64,000 nt of DNA from the NCBI RefSeq assembly GCF_900143005.1, contig NZ_FRCS01000007.1, forward strand, positions 186,001 through 250,000, read 5' to 3'. Origin of the DNA: Cryptosporangium aurantiacum. Its GTDB lineage: Bacteria > Actinomycetota > Actinomycetes > Mycobacteriales > Cryptosporangiaceae. Position 1 is the stretch's first letter, and every line of letters begins with the position of its first letter. Shown here piece after piece: positions 1-8,236 of this stretch. The notes beneath the pieces were generated by a model, which saw only the letters and a list, made by a program, of their open reading frames with translations, did not search any database and was not told the origin of the DNA. Made by a program: the position numbers and the translations under genes.

Positions 1-132
1 CACATCGACGACATCGCGATCTCGACGAACGGCGCGTTCTCTCCCTCGGCCGGGCTGACCGTCGACCAGCAGCACCGGAAGCTGCAGCTGGTCGAGATGG
101 CTGCCCGCTACTTCTGGGGCAACGAGCTGTAG
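1..132 (+). CDS. C-terminal 43 residues of an unidentified protein (5' end outside window)
   Basis: An open frame runs from the first base of the window to a TAG stop and encodes a 43-residue tail ending in FWGNEL. The acidic and aromatic tail (QQHRKLQLVEMAARYF) looks like a terminal amphipathic helix of a globular enzyme, but I do not recognise the family. The gene runs towards the next gene on the opposite strand, and the two 3' ends overlap by 25 bp. That is common in compact actinobacterial genomes and supports both stop codons. Confidence 0.6.
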   Translation, partial: HIDDIAISTNGAFSPSAGLTVDQQHRKLQLVEMAARYFWGNEL

Positions 133-764
133 ATCTCCGCTCGCGCCAGGCCGCCGATCGCCTCGACCGGCGGTCCGGCAGCGTCCCCGAGCTGCCCCTG
201 ACGGGCTGAGAGTTCTTCACCCATGCCGCGGTAGTGCTCCTCGTCCGCGAGGATCCGCTCGCGGCGGAACGCGTCCGGCTGGCTTCCCCGGATCGCCAAC
301 CCGTCGGTCGTCCAGAACGCCTCCGCCGGGACCTCGGCGGCTCCCTGCGGCAGGAACTTGGTGATCTCGGCCAGCGCGGAGTACGCGGTGTCGACGTGGT
401 ATCCGATGTCCTCGACCGCGGTCCGGTCGAGTCCGCGGCCACCGACCTGCGCGAGCAGCTGGTCCAGGGTGGAGCACGCCCACAGCTCGACGGCTCGCCA
501 CTGTCCGGCGTCGATGAGCGAGGACGGCGTGCGGCCCGTGCCGTAGAGCTCGCCGGGGATCACCGGATCGTGCGAGATCGGCGGCAGGGCGATGTCGAAC
601 TCGTGGTGGTGGCCGGCGTGCAGGCCGTTGACCCGGACCACCGGCCGCTCCGTGTCGAGGACCAGGCCGGTCACGCGGTGCAGATCGACCGGTTCCTCCC
701 GGCCGAGGAGAAGCTCGACGAACAGATAGGCCTCGTCCGGCGTCCTGGCCCGCAGCTCGGTCAT
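108..764 (-). CDS. Hypothetical protein, 218 aa
   Basis: I do not recognise this protein. The start is placed at the ATG giving MTELRARTPDEAY, because GGGAGGAG lies 7-8 bases upstream; the frame stays open further upstream but reads as low-complexity non-coding sequence. The product is acidic and soluble, with no signal peptide or membrane segment. It has a mixed alpha/beta N-terminal half (residues 1-80) and a helical C-terminal half. It is monocistronic and converges with the gene tail at the window edge. Codon use is typical of its neighbours, so it is probably a real gene of unknown role. Confidence 0.7.
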   Translation of the reverse strand: MTELRARTPDEAYLFVELLLGREEPVDLHRVTGLVLDTERPVVRVNGLHAGHHHEFDIALPPISHDPVIPGELYGTGRTPSSLIDAGQWRAVELWACSTLDQLLAQVGGRGLDRTAVEDIGYHVDTAYSALAEITKFLPQGAAEVPAEAFWTTDGLAIRGSQPDAFRRERILADEEHYRGMGEELSARQGQLGDAAGPPVEAIGGLARAEIYSSLPQK

Positions 765-955
765 TCTGGTGCTCCTCCCGGTAGGACAGTTGCCCTCGAT
801 CGTGCCGTCTCGGGCACAAGCGCCGTAAACCGGGGTGGGTAGCCGCTTACCGCAGTAAGGGCGCGGCCGGTGGGTTGTGCACAGCGTCGGGCGCGAGGGC
901 GCCACGCCTGTGGACGACCGGCATTTTGTCGTACCGGTGTGCGACAGTCATTGGC

Positions 956-2626
956 ATGAGTGAAGGCGGAGTGGGTGCGCGGCTCCACGGGGTATGCCCC
1001 GGGCCGGAACTGATTGCCGTACTCGCCGGGCTGGGCCCGGTGCGGCGGCGGGAGATCGACGAGGCCGGGGTCCGAGAGGTACTTCCGGACGCGAGCGAGC
1101 AGGTGCTCGTCGCGCGAGCGTGGCAGCGGGTCTCGGCGTGGGTGGAGTCTCGGCTCGACGATGCAGTGCTGCAGGTCGCCGGGCAATGGTCCGGTGTGAG
1201 CGACGAGGACTGGGGCCGGGAGGAGATCGCCGCCGGACTGCGCTGGTCCGGCCTGGCTACCGCTGACCGCCTCGAGGTGGCCCGCGCGCTGCGCGGCCGA
1301 TGCCTGCTCACCGGCCAGGCCCTCGCCGCCGGTCTGATCACCTACCGGCACGCCGCGGAGATCGTTCACGCTCTTGAGCCTTTGGACGATGAGACGGCCG
1401 CCGCCGTGGAAGCCCGCTTGTTGGATGCGGCTGAGCGCAAGACACCGGCGCAGTTGGCGCGTCAGGCGCGCAAGGAGGTCGCGAAGGCGGATCCGGCGGG
1501 CGCCGATGAGCGGCACAAGAAGGCGCGGAAGGGTCGGCGGGTGGAGTTCACCCCGCTGCCCGACGGGATGGCCGAGATGCGCGCCATCCTGCCCGCCGAC
1601 GCCGCGGCCCGTTTGCGCGCGAACATCGACCAGCTCTCGGGCCGCGTCCGGTCCGGCGACGACACACGCACCATCGACCAGCGCCGCGCTGATGCGCTGG
1701 TGGCTCTGGCCGAACTCGGCGTGCTCACCGCGACCCGCTTCGGCTCAGGCGGGCTCGACGACCTCGGCGCCGACCCCGCCGGTGAGACACCCGACAGCGG
1801 AACGCCCGATGGCGAGGCGGCCCCCGGCCGGACGTCCGCGGGCCCGGTGTCCGGTGGCCGGGCGCGCGATGGCCGGACCCCCGCGGGCCCGGTGTCCGGT
1901 GGTCGGGCGCCCGCGGGCCGGACGTCCGGCGGCCGGGCGTCCGGCGGCCGCACCCCCGCGGGCCGGGCGGCGGCCGGCGCTGGCCAGGCGTCCGATGCTG
2001 AGATGTCGGCGCTGGTCCGGACCGTGCTGGCCGGACGCCGTGCCGCGCCGCCGCGGATCGCGTTGACCGTGCCACTGTCCACCGTGCTCGGCACCACGAA
2101 CACCCCCGGCGACCTCACCGGCTACGGACCCGTCCCACCCTCGATGGCCCGCGAACTCGCCGCCGACAGCCGCTGGGAAAAGTGGATCACCGACCCCGGT
2201 GGCGTGGTCACCGACCTCGGCCGCACCACGTACCGGCCGTCCGCGGAGCTCGCCAAGCTGGTGCGGGCCACCTACCCCACCTGTATGTTCCCCGGCTGCT
2301 CCCAACCGTCCTACCGCTGCGACCTCGACCACAACATCCGCCGCATCGACGGCGGCCCCACCAGCACCAAAAACCTGGTCCCCTTGTGCCGACGCCATCA
2401 CCGCGCCAAAGACGAAGCGGGCTGGGGTCTCGTCCACCACCCCGACACCGGGGCCTGCACCTGGACCAGCCCCGCCGGCCACACCTACACCGTCGCCCCA
2501 CCCGACCAAAGCGATGAACCGGACACCCTGGACATGCCGGCGGACTGGACGCGGGCCCTCGCACCGGAGCCCGCGCTCGCAGGCGCACCGGCCTCGGGCG
2601 GCCTCGACGAGCCGCCGCCCTTCTAA
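956..2626 (+). CDS. DUF222 / 13E12-type HNH endonuclease domain protein
   Basis: A protein of 556 aa. The N-terminal two thirds is the helical DUF222 (13E12 repeat) domain found in hundreds of actinobacterial proteins. The C-terminus (about residues 440-490) is an HNH nuclease with a zinc knuckle: CMFPGC, then DLDH, a central Asn (TKNLVPLC) and RRHHRAK. All expected metal-binding and catalytic residues are present. Between the domains (residues about 287-343) lies a Gly/Pro/Ala/Arg low-complexity linker encoded by imperfect tandem DNA repeats. The start is the internal ATG (MSEGGVG); the upstream in-frame extension looks non-coding. Such proteins are often multicopy and have been linked to mobile DNA, but their function is not established. 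Confidence 0.88.
   Translation: MSEGGVGARLHGVCPGPELIAVLAGLGPVRRREIDEAGVREVLPDASEQVLVARAWQRVSAWVESRLDDAVLQVAGQWSGVSDEDWGREEIAAGLRWSGLATADRLEVARALRGRCLLTGQALAAGLITYRHAAEIVHALEPLDDETAAAVEARLLDAAERKTPAQLARQARKEVAKADPAGADERHKKARKGRRVEFTPLPDGMAEMRAILPADAAARLRANIDQLSGRVRSGDDTRTIDQRRADALVALAELGVLTATRFGSGGLDDLGADPAGETPDSGTPDGEAAPGRTSAGPVSGGRARDGRTPAGPVSGGRAPAGRTSGGRASGGRTPAGRAAAGAGQASDAEMSALVRTVLAGRRAAPPRIALTVPLSTVLGTTNTPGDLTGYGPVPPSMARELAADSRWEKWITDPGGVVTDLGRTTYRPSAELAKLVRATYPTCMFPGCSQPSYRCDLDHNIRRIDGGPTSTKNLVPLCRRHHRAKDEAGWGLVHHPDTGACTWTSPAGHTYTVAPPDQSDEPDTLDMPADWTRALAPEPALAGAPASGGLDEPPPF
1815..1985 (+). repeat. Imperfect tandem repeats in the linker of the HNH gene
   Basis: Short GC-only units of the type GGCCGG-ACGTCC-GCGGGC-CCGGTG-TCCGGTGG recur with small variations across about 170 bp. 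They encode alternating GRTPAGPVSGGRA-like blocks. The repeat stays in frame with the gene. Such a tract can expand or contract by slippage and separates the DUF222 core from the nuclease domain. Confidence 0.7.
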
Positions 2627-2710
2627 CCCGCACAACGCCAGCCCACACCGGGCCTACCACCAGGTAGGCCCGGCACCGGCGCGTGCCCCGGCCCCGGCCC
2701 CGGCCGCGCA

Positions 2711-2737
2711 TGTCACAGCGGGCCGGGCTGTCTCGTC
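2711..2737 (+). promoter_or_regulatory. ECF41-type sigma factor promoter upstream of the SDR/sigma operon
   Basis: TGTCACA at 2711-2717 is followed after 16 bp by CGTC at 2734-2737, 57 bp before the SDR start codon. From memory of the literature, ECF41-group sigma factors recognise a TGTCACA -35 and a CGTC -10 element upstream of their own oxidoreductase-sigma operon. Finding both at this spacing in front of exactly such an operon argues for autoregulation. Confidence 0.75.
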
Positions 2738-2794
2738 TCGGGTCCGGAAGACGAAATCGGAGGGGACGCACCCTCCCGCGGCGAGGAGCTCGTC

Positions 2795-3562
2795 ATGAGT
2801 GAGCAGAACACGTATCGGCAAGTCGCGCTCGTCACCGGCGCGAACAAGGGGATCGGCCGGGCAGCCGCAGAGCAGCTTGCCGACCTGGGCATGACGGTCG
2901 TGATCGGGGCCCGGGATCCGCGGCGCGGTGAGGAAGCCGCTGCCGCGCTGCGGGAGGCAGGCGGCGACGTGCACGCGGTCACGCTCGACGTCACCGAGGA
3001 GGACGTCGTCCGGGCGGCCGCCGCGTGGATCGAGGAGCGGTTCGGCCACCTCGACGTCCTGATCAACAACGCCGGCATCACCGGCTCCGGGCAGGTCTCG
3101 CCCGCCGACGCCACCGATCAGATTCCCAGCGGCGTCGACCTGGACATGGTCCGGTCGGTGTTCGAGACCAACGTCTTCGGGGTGATCGCGGTGACCAACG
3201 CGGTGCTGCCCCTGCTGCGGCGGTCACGGGCGCCGCGCATCGTCAACGTCAGCAGCCACGCGGGGTCGCTGACGCTGAACAGCGACCTGGACGGTCCGTT
3301 CGCGGCGCTGCTGCCGTCGGCCGCGTACTCGCCGTCCAAGAGCGCGTTGACCGCGTTGACCGTGCAGTACGCCAAGGAACTGCGCAAGGACGGCATCCTC
3401 GTCAACGCGGCCGCGCCGGGCTACGTCGACACCGACAGCAACAACCACACCGGTTTCCTGACGCCGGCGCAGGGCGCCGCCGTACTGGTGCGGCTGGCCA
3501 CGCTCGGCGCCGACGGACCGACCGCCGGGTTCTTCGGCGAGGGAGGCAGCATCGTCTGGTGA
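2795..3562 (+). CDS. SDR family NAD(P)-dependent oxidoreductase (ECF41 partner)
   Basis: A classical short-chain dehydrogenase of 255 aa. It has the nucleotide-binding TGANKGIG motif at residues 14-21, NNAG at 91-94, a catalytic serine in VNVSS and the Y178-x3-K182 pair (YSPSK). The basic residues after beta-2 (GARDPRR) suggest NADP preference. The start has AGGAG 6-7 bases upstream. The stop codon overlaps the ATG of the next gene (TGATG), so the SDR and sigma factor are translationally coupled. ECF41 sigma factors are typically encoded beside a carboxymuconolactone decarboxylase, oxidoreductase or epimerase, and this SDR fills that role. Its substrate is unknown. Confidence 0.9.
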   Translation: MSEQNTYRQVALVTGANKGIGRAAAEQLADLGMTVVIGARDPRRGEEAAAALREAGGDVHAVTLDVTEEDVVRAAAAWIEERFGHLDVLINNAGITGSGQVSPADATDQIPSGVDLDMVRSVFETNVFGVIAVTNAVLPLLRRSRAPRIVNVSSHAGSLTLNSDLDGPFAALLPSAAYSPSKSALTALTVQYAKELRKDGILVNAAAPGYVDTDSNNHTGFLTPAQGAAVLVRLATLGADGPTAGFFGEGGSIVW

Positions 3563-4482
3563 TGAGCGACCCGAACCCCGACGAGTTCCAGGATCTGCGT
3601 CCGCTGCTGTTCTCGATCGCCTACCGGATCCTGGGCAGCGTGAGCGAGGCCGAGGACGCCGTCCAGGAGACCTGGCTCCGGTACGCCGCCTCGTCCACGC
3701 AACCCGACTCGGTCAAGGCGTTCCTCTCGACGACCGTGACCCGCATCGCGATCGACGTCCTGCGCTCCGCCCGGGTCCGGCGGGAGGAGTACGCCGGACC
3801 GTGGTTCCCGGAACCGCTGCTCGCCGACCCGTACGACGATCCCGCCCGGGCGGCGGAGCTGGCCGACTCGGTGTCGATGGCGGCCCTGTTGCTCCTCGAA
3901 CGGCTCAGCCCGCTCGAACGTGCGGTGTTCGTGCTGCGGGAGGTGTTCGGCTTCGGTTTCCCCGAGGTCGCGTCCACGGTGGGGCGCTCGGAGGCCGCCT
4001 GCCGCCAGCTCATGGTGCGGGCACGCCGCCACATGGACTCGGGGCGCCCCCGGTACGAGGCCGACCGCGCCGAACGCGAGAAGCTCGCCGCGCGTTTCCT
4101 CGACGCGTTCCGGGACGGGGACGTCGACGGGGTGCGGGACCTGCTGTCCGCCGACGTCGCGCTGATCGGCGACGCTGGGGGCAAGGGGCCGCAGTGGGGC
4201 GACCGCTTCGTCGGGTCCGAGAACGTGGCCGGCGTGCTCGCCGCGCTCATGCCGCTGTTCGACCGGATCGACGCGGGGGTGGAGCTGCGTGAGGTGAACG
4301 GACAGCCCGGCGCGATCTTCCACGATCGGAGCGGCGACATCCTCAGCGTCTGGTCACTCGACATCCTGGACGGACAGATCCAGGCGATCCGGACGTTGAA
4401 CAACCCCGACAAGCTCGGGCATCTGGGTCCGGTCGCGGACGCCTGGGCAGCGCTTCGGGAGGCTCGTGAGCCGACCGAGTGA
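3562..4482 (+). CDS. ECF41-type RNA polymerase sigma factor (SigJ-like, SnoaL-like C-terminal extension)
   Basis: A protein of 306 aa. Sigma region 2 (about residues 10-75, including ILGSVSEAEDAVQETWLR) and region 4 (about 105-155) are followed by a SnoaL-like domain (about 165-300). The C-terminal extension carries DAGGK at 204-208 and NPDKL at 281-285. These correspond to the conserved DGGGR-like and NPDKL motifs that distinguish the ECF41 group, where the extension acts as a built-in regulator in place of a separate anti-sigma factor. No anti-sigma gene is adjacent. The start codon overlaps the SDR stop. The promoter 850 bp upstream matches the group's own target motif. Confidence 0.92.
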   Translation: MSDPNPDEFQDLRPLLFSIAYRILGSVSEAEDAVQETWLRYAASSTQPDSVKAFLSTTVTRIAIDVLRSARVRREEYAGPWFPEPLLADPYDDPARAAELADSVSMAALLLLERLSPLERAVFVLREVFGFGFPEVASTVGRSEAACRQLMVRARRHMDSGRPRYEADRAEREKLAARFLDAFRDGDVDGVRDLLSADVALIGDAGGKGPQWGDRFVGSENVAGVLAALMPLFDRIDAGVELREVNGQPGAIFHDRSGDILSVWSLDILDGQIQAIRTLNNPDKLGHLGPVADAWAALREAREPTE

Positions 4483-4518
4483 CGCCGTCAGGCCTGCGGA
4501 CGGTCAACCTGGGACGAT

Positions 4519-4546
4519 CGGCGGGCTCCCTCCATGGGGCCCGCCG
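4519..4546. terminator. Bidirectional terminator hairpin between convergent genes
   Basis: A stem with GGCGGGC at 4520-4526 pairing GCCCGCC at 4539-4545 extends inwards by two G-C pairs and one G-U pair, giving roughly 11 bp around a small loop. It lies between the convergent sigma factor and Ldh-family genes. It has no U-tract, as usual for actinobacteria. Confidence 0.6.
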
Positions 4547-4575
4547 GTCGCCGGTCTTCGGTGTGACCGCCGGTG

Positions 4576-5625
4576 TTACAGCCCCGCGGGCACTGGGGCG
4601 CCGAGCTTCTCGGCCTCCGCGCGGAGATTGCCGAGCAGCTTCTCGGTCAGCGGGATGCCGTTGGTGAGGCGCTCGTTGAACGTGCGGGAGCCGCGCTCGC
4701 CGGGTACCAGGATCTCGCGGTTCGGGTCGGTCGACGGCAGACCCTTGATCGCGTCCACGGTCTCGTCGACGACGCTCCGGAACTGCTCCACCGGGGTGAA
4801 CGCCGAGATGTCCACCGCGACCAGCACGGCGTTCTGGCGGTGCCGCTTTCCCTCGGGCGTGCCGCCGTGGAAGCTGCTGACGATCGGGTTCGCGGTCAGA
4901 CCACTGGCCAGCAGCTCGAACACCAGCGACATGCCCGCGCCCTTCGCACCGCCCACCGGCAGCGGCACCTTCGCCAGCGCCGCGTCGGTCGTCTCGGTGC
5001 CATCCGCGGCCAGCGCCGAACCCGCGGGCAGCGGCGTGCCGGAAGCCTTGTACTGCGCGATGCGACCCAGCGCGATCACCGCGGTCGCCATGTCCAGCAA
5101 CACCGTGGGGTGCTTGCCCGCCGGGAGCGCCACCGACAGCGGGCTCGTCGCCACCGCGGCCGACGTGCTGCCCGGGTAGGCCATGTTCGGGACGCCCGCG
5201 ACGATGCCCAGCCCGGCCATGCCGTACTGCGCCGCGCAGTCGGTGTAGTACCCGATCGCGCCGGTGTGCACGGTGCCCCGGACCGCGACCCACGCGATAC
5301 CGGCCGACCGCGCCATGCTCACGGCCTGGTGCATCGCGGTGGTCAGCGCCACCGGGCCCGGCGCGGCGTCCGCGTCGACGATCGCGACCGCGGACCGCAA
5401 CTGCTCGACGGTGATCGCCGGCTTGGGGTTCGCCTCACCCTTGTCGAACAGCTCGAGGTAGCGGGGGACCCGGGAGACGCCGTGCGAGTCGACCCCGCGC
5501 AGGTTCGCCCAGACCAGCACGTCGGCGACGGTGTCGGCGTGCTCCCGTGACGTCCCGGCCGCGACGAAGAGGCCGCTGACCAGCTCCCGCAGGGACTGGT
5601 GGGAGATCAGTGTTTTGGGTGGCAT
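4576..5625 (-). CDS. Ldh family oxidoreductase (malate/L-lactate/ureidoglycolate dehydrogenase type)
   Basis: A protein of 349 aa, the usual length for the Ldh_2 family of NAD(P)-dependent 2-hydroxyacid or 2-imino-acid reductases, which are unrelated to classical lactate dehydrogenase. The family signature D-SHGVSRVPRY is at residues 46-55, with the catalytic His48. The PGSTSAAVATSPLSVALP loop and the GGAKGAGMSLV segment match the cofactor-binding parts of the family. It is the last gene of a five-gene minus-strand operon, 15 bp after the ThDP enzyme. A 2-hydroxyacid/2-oxoacid interconversion would feed that enzyme. The exact substrate cannot be read from sequence. Confidence 0.88.
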   Translation of the reverse strand: MPPKTLISHQSLRELVSGLFVAAGTSREHADTVADVLVWANLRGVDSHGVSRVPRYLELFDKGEANPKPAITVEQLRSAVAIVDADAAPGPVALTTAMHQAVSMARSAGIAWVAVRGTVHTGAIGYYTDCAAQYGMAGLGIVAGVPNMAYPGSTSAAVATSPLSVALPAGKHPTVLLDMATAVIALGRIAQYKASGTPLPAGSALAADGTETTDAALAKVPLPVGGAKGAGMSLVFELLASGLTANPIVSSFHGGTPEGKRHRQNAVLVAVDISAFTPVEQFRSVVDETVDAIKGLPSTDPNREILVPGERGSRTFNERLTNGIPLTEKLLGNLRAEAEKLGAPVPAGL

Positions 5626-5640
5626 GAGGGCCTCCAGGTA

Positions 5641-7299
5641 TCAGCGGACGACGCGGACGTCGACGAGCGCGGTGACGCCGGCCCGCACCGAGGCCAGCGC
5701 TGCCTCGAGCGCGGGACGCAGTTCGTCCAGCGAGGTGACCTCCGTGCCGTGCATGCCGAACGGAGCGACGAGTTCGGACAGTGGCGGCTGGTCGGAGAGG
5801 TCGACGCCGAGGAAGTTCTGCTCGGTGACGGCTGCGCCGTCCGGGTAGAACCGCAGGTGGTTGAGCTGCATCGACAGGTACTTCTGGTTGTTGAAGACGA
5901 CGATCAGCACCGGCAGGCCGAGTGATTTCGACGCCGCCAGCGACTGGACGATCGGGTTGTAGAGGAACGACCCGTCGCCGACCGTCAGCACGACCTCGCG
6001 CTCCGGTTCGGCCAGCTTGACGCCGAGCGCGACGCCGATGCCCTGGCCGAGACCGCCCTGCACGTAGCTGTACCGGCCGGGCCGGTCGGCCTGCAGATGC
6101 TGCGAGACCATCCGGGCGTGAGTGATCGTCTCGTCGACGACGGCGGCGTCCGGGTCGATCAGGTCCCGCAGGGCGTCGACGACCGCGGCGGCGTCCAGCT
6201 TTCCGGACGGCGCGGGCAGCGGCGCCGGTGCGAGGGCCGCGCGACGAGCGGCCACGCGTCCTTCGTCGACGCCGATCGCCTTGACCGTGGCCACCAGCGC
6301 GCGCAGCGTCGGCCCGACGTCGCCCTCGAGGTACTGGTCGGCGCCGAGCACCTGGTAGTCGACGTGCGGCCGGTGCGGCACGTCGTCGATGACCAGGATC
6401 TCCGCGTCGGCCGGCCGGTTGCTCGGCGGATACCACGGTGCGCGGGTGCAGGCCAGCACGATCAGGTCGGCGTCCGCGCTGAGCGGTTCCGGATTTCCGC
6501 CCCGGTGCAGCGCGTGTGTCCGAGGGAAGTTGCTGCACACGGCGGACTGCGGCTCGACCACCGGGATCGCCAGCAACTCGGCCAGTTCGACCAGCGCCTC
6601 GAAACCGTCCGCATGGCGTCCGACTGACTCGGTGAGCAGCACCGGGCGCTCGGCGGCGATCAACCGCCGGGCCGCGGCCTGCAGGTCGGGTTCTGTACTG
6701 ACGCGGGAACCCGGCAGGGCCAACGGCCTGCCGACGATCGACGGCGGGTTCCACGGCTCCAGCAGCACCTCGACCGGAACGTTGAGGTACACCGGCCCGG
6801 CCGGGCCGCGGCGCGCGAGCTCGGAGGCGCGCAGCACCATCTGGTACAGGTTCGACACGCTGCCGACCTGCGACGACCACTTGACGAACGGCTGCGCGAC
6901 GGCCTGCGGGCCACCGACGATCGACAGGTTCCGGTACCACTGGGAGCCCGGGTCCACCGCGGTTTCCCCGTAGGAGATCGACTCCGAGGTGGCGACGATC
7001 ATCCCGGCGCCGGACAGCAGTGCACCGTGAATACCGACGGCGCCCTGCAGCAGGCCGGGCACGGTGTGCAGCAGCACCAGCTGTGGACGGCCGGTGGCCA
7101 GGCCGTATCCGGTGGCCATCGCGACGGCCAGCGTCTCGTGCATCAGGTCGACGTACCGCGGGCCGTGCACGCCGTCCCGGTGCTGGCGCGCGAGCGCCTC
7201 CCAGACCGGGGCCCATTCGGACCCCGAGGAACAGAAGATGACGTCGACGTCGAGGTCGCGGGCGGCGGCGAGGAGAGCCTCGCCGCCGTCGACGGTCAT
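5641..7299 (-). CDS. Thiamine diphosphate-dependent enzyme (2-oxoacid decarboxylase / acetolactate synthase-like)
   Basis: A protein of 552 aa with the three-domain ThDP architecture: pyrimidine-binding domain with the activating glutamate in MHETLAV (Glu55), central nucleotide-fold domain, and PP-binding domain with GDGSFLYNPIV through VVFNNQKY (the GDG-x-NN motif). Its length and overall layout resemble benzoylformate decarboxylase and acetolactate synthase-like proteins. The ATG overlaps the amidohydrolase stop by 4 bp (ATGA), so an upstream in-frame extension can be discarded. In the operon it could decarboxylate a 2-oxoacid to an aldehyde for the co-encoded aldehyde dehydrogenase; this is inferred from gene order. 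Confidence 0.87.
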   Translation of the reverse strand: MTVDGGEALLAAARDLDVDVIFCSSGSEWAPVWEALARQHRDGVHGPRYVDLMHETLAVAMATGYGLATGRPQLVLLHTVPGLLQGAVGIHGALLSGAGMIVATSESISYGETAVDPGSQWYRNLSIVGGPQAVAQPFVKWSSQVGSVSNLYQMVLRASELARRGPAGPVYLNVPVEVLLEPWNPPSIVGRPLALPGSRVSTEPDLQAAARRLIAAERPVLLTESVGRHADGFEALVELAELLAIPVVEPQSAVCSNFPRTHALHRGGNPEPLSADADLIVLACTRAPWYPPSNRPADAEILVIDDVPHRPHVDYQVLGADQYLEGDVGPTLRALVATVKAIGVDEGRVAARRAALAPAPLPAPSGKLDAAAVVDALRDLIDPDAAVVDETITHARMVSQHLQADRPGRYSYVQGGLGQGIGVALGVKLAEPEREVVLTVGDGSFLYNPIVQSLAASKSLGLPVLIVVFNNQKYLSMQLNHLRFYPDGAAVTEQNFLGVDLSDQPPLSELVAPFGMHGTEVTSLDELRPALEAALASVRAGVTALVDVRVVR

Positions 7300-8195
7300 G
7301 CGCTCTCCGCGGCGGCGACTGGGGCGAGCTTCCCGGCTGCGGGCACCGGCCAGTCGAGGCACTCGGAGATGCCGCGACCCATGATGTAGTCGAGCTCCTC
7401 CTCGGTGAAGTCGAAGTGCTTCGTGAACTGCTCGATCGTGTCGGTGTAGGTCAGGCCGTGGCCGAGCAGGCGGGTGATGTCGGTGCCCCAGAAGCAGCGC
7501 TGCGGGCCCATCGCGTCGACCATCTCGCGGACGTACTTGCCGATGTTCAGGTTCGGGAACGGCGCGGTCGAGTAGCCCGGGATCGCCGACACCTTCACGT
7601 AGATGTTCGGGTGCTCGTGCAGGTCAGCGGTCTCCTTGACCCAGTAGCCGATCGCGTCGTCGACGCAGCGGGCCATGATGCCCATGTGGTCGATGATGAT
7701 CTTCAGCTGCGGGTGCTTCGCGGCGATCTGACCGAGCTCGGCCTTCCAGATCGGGGCGTGGACCATCGTCTTGATGCCCAGCTCCTCGGCCAGCGGCCAG
7801 TACCAGTCGTTGGTCCCGTCGATCATCCAGTTCCGGTCCTGCGGCCGGTGGAACGTCAGCCGGGTGCCCTTGACGTACGGGTTCTGGGCGAAGTCGCGCA
7901 TGAGGGCAGCGCCCTCGTCGGGCTTGTTCTGCGGGATGCGGGCCATGATGCCGAACCGGTCCGGGAACGCCTCGCACGCCTCGAGGGCGTAGTCGATGCG
8001 GTCGCCCTCCCAGGACGGCGGCAGGATCAGCGCGCGGTCGACACCGGCCTCGTCCATCAGCTCGAGGGCCTCCTCGTAGCTGAAGGGGTCCTCCCGGTGG
8101 CCGTTGAGCCGGATGCGCTCGCGCGCGCCGGGAACCCACGGGCGGTCCGAGGACTCCTCTTTCCAGATGTGGATCTGGGAATCGACGATGAACAT
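7296..8195 (-). CDS. Amidohydrolase 2 family metal-dependent hydrolase
   Basis: A protein of 299 aa with the TIM-barrel fold of the amidohydrolase 2 family, which includes lactone hydrolases such as LigI and decarboxylases such as ACMSD. Visible features are the N-terminal VDSQIHIW strand (D-x3-H in place of the more common HxH), a middle HAPIW, IIDHMGIM and the C-terminal WGTDITRL carrying the catalytic Asp. The start ATG (MFIVDSQ) is 41 bp after the LhgO-like gene, and the stop overlaps the ThDP gene by ATGA. It probably opens or decarboxylates an intermediate made by the other operon enzymes. Confidence 0.87.
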   Translation of the reverse strand: MFIVDSQIHIWKEESSDRPWVPGARERIRLNGHREDPFSYEEALELMDEAGVDRALILPPSWEGDRIDYALEACEAFPDRFGIMARIPQNKPDEGAALMRDFAQNPYVKGTRLTFHRPQDRNWMIDGTNDWYWPLAEELGIKTMVHAPIWKAELGQIAAKHPQLKIIIDHMGIMARCVDDAIGYWVKETADLHEHPNIYVKVSAIPGYSTAPFPNLNIGKYVREMVDAMGPQRCFWGTDITRLLGHGLTYTDTIEQFTKHFDFTEEELDYIMGRGISECLDWPVPAAGKLAPVAAAESA

Positions 8196-8236
8196 CGGTG
8201 GTCCTTCGCAGTTAGGCGGAACGAGGGTGAAGAAAG

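Noticed and set aside
846-859. CTTAC-CGCA-GTAAG inverted repeat before the HNH gene
   Set aside because: The arms are only 5 bp and no regulator or promoter element can be tied to them; such repeats are expected by chance in 64 kb.
3421-4323. Open frame opposite the SDR and sigma factor genes
   Set aside because: Antisense shadow; composition is His/Arg/Pro-rich and no domain is visible, whereas the plus strand has two clear protein families.
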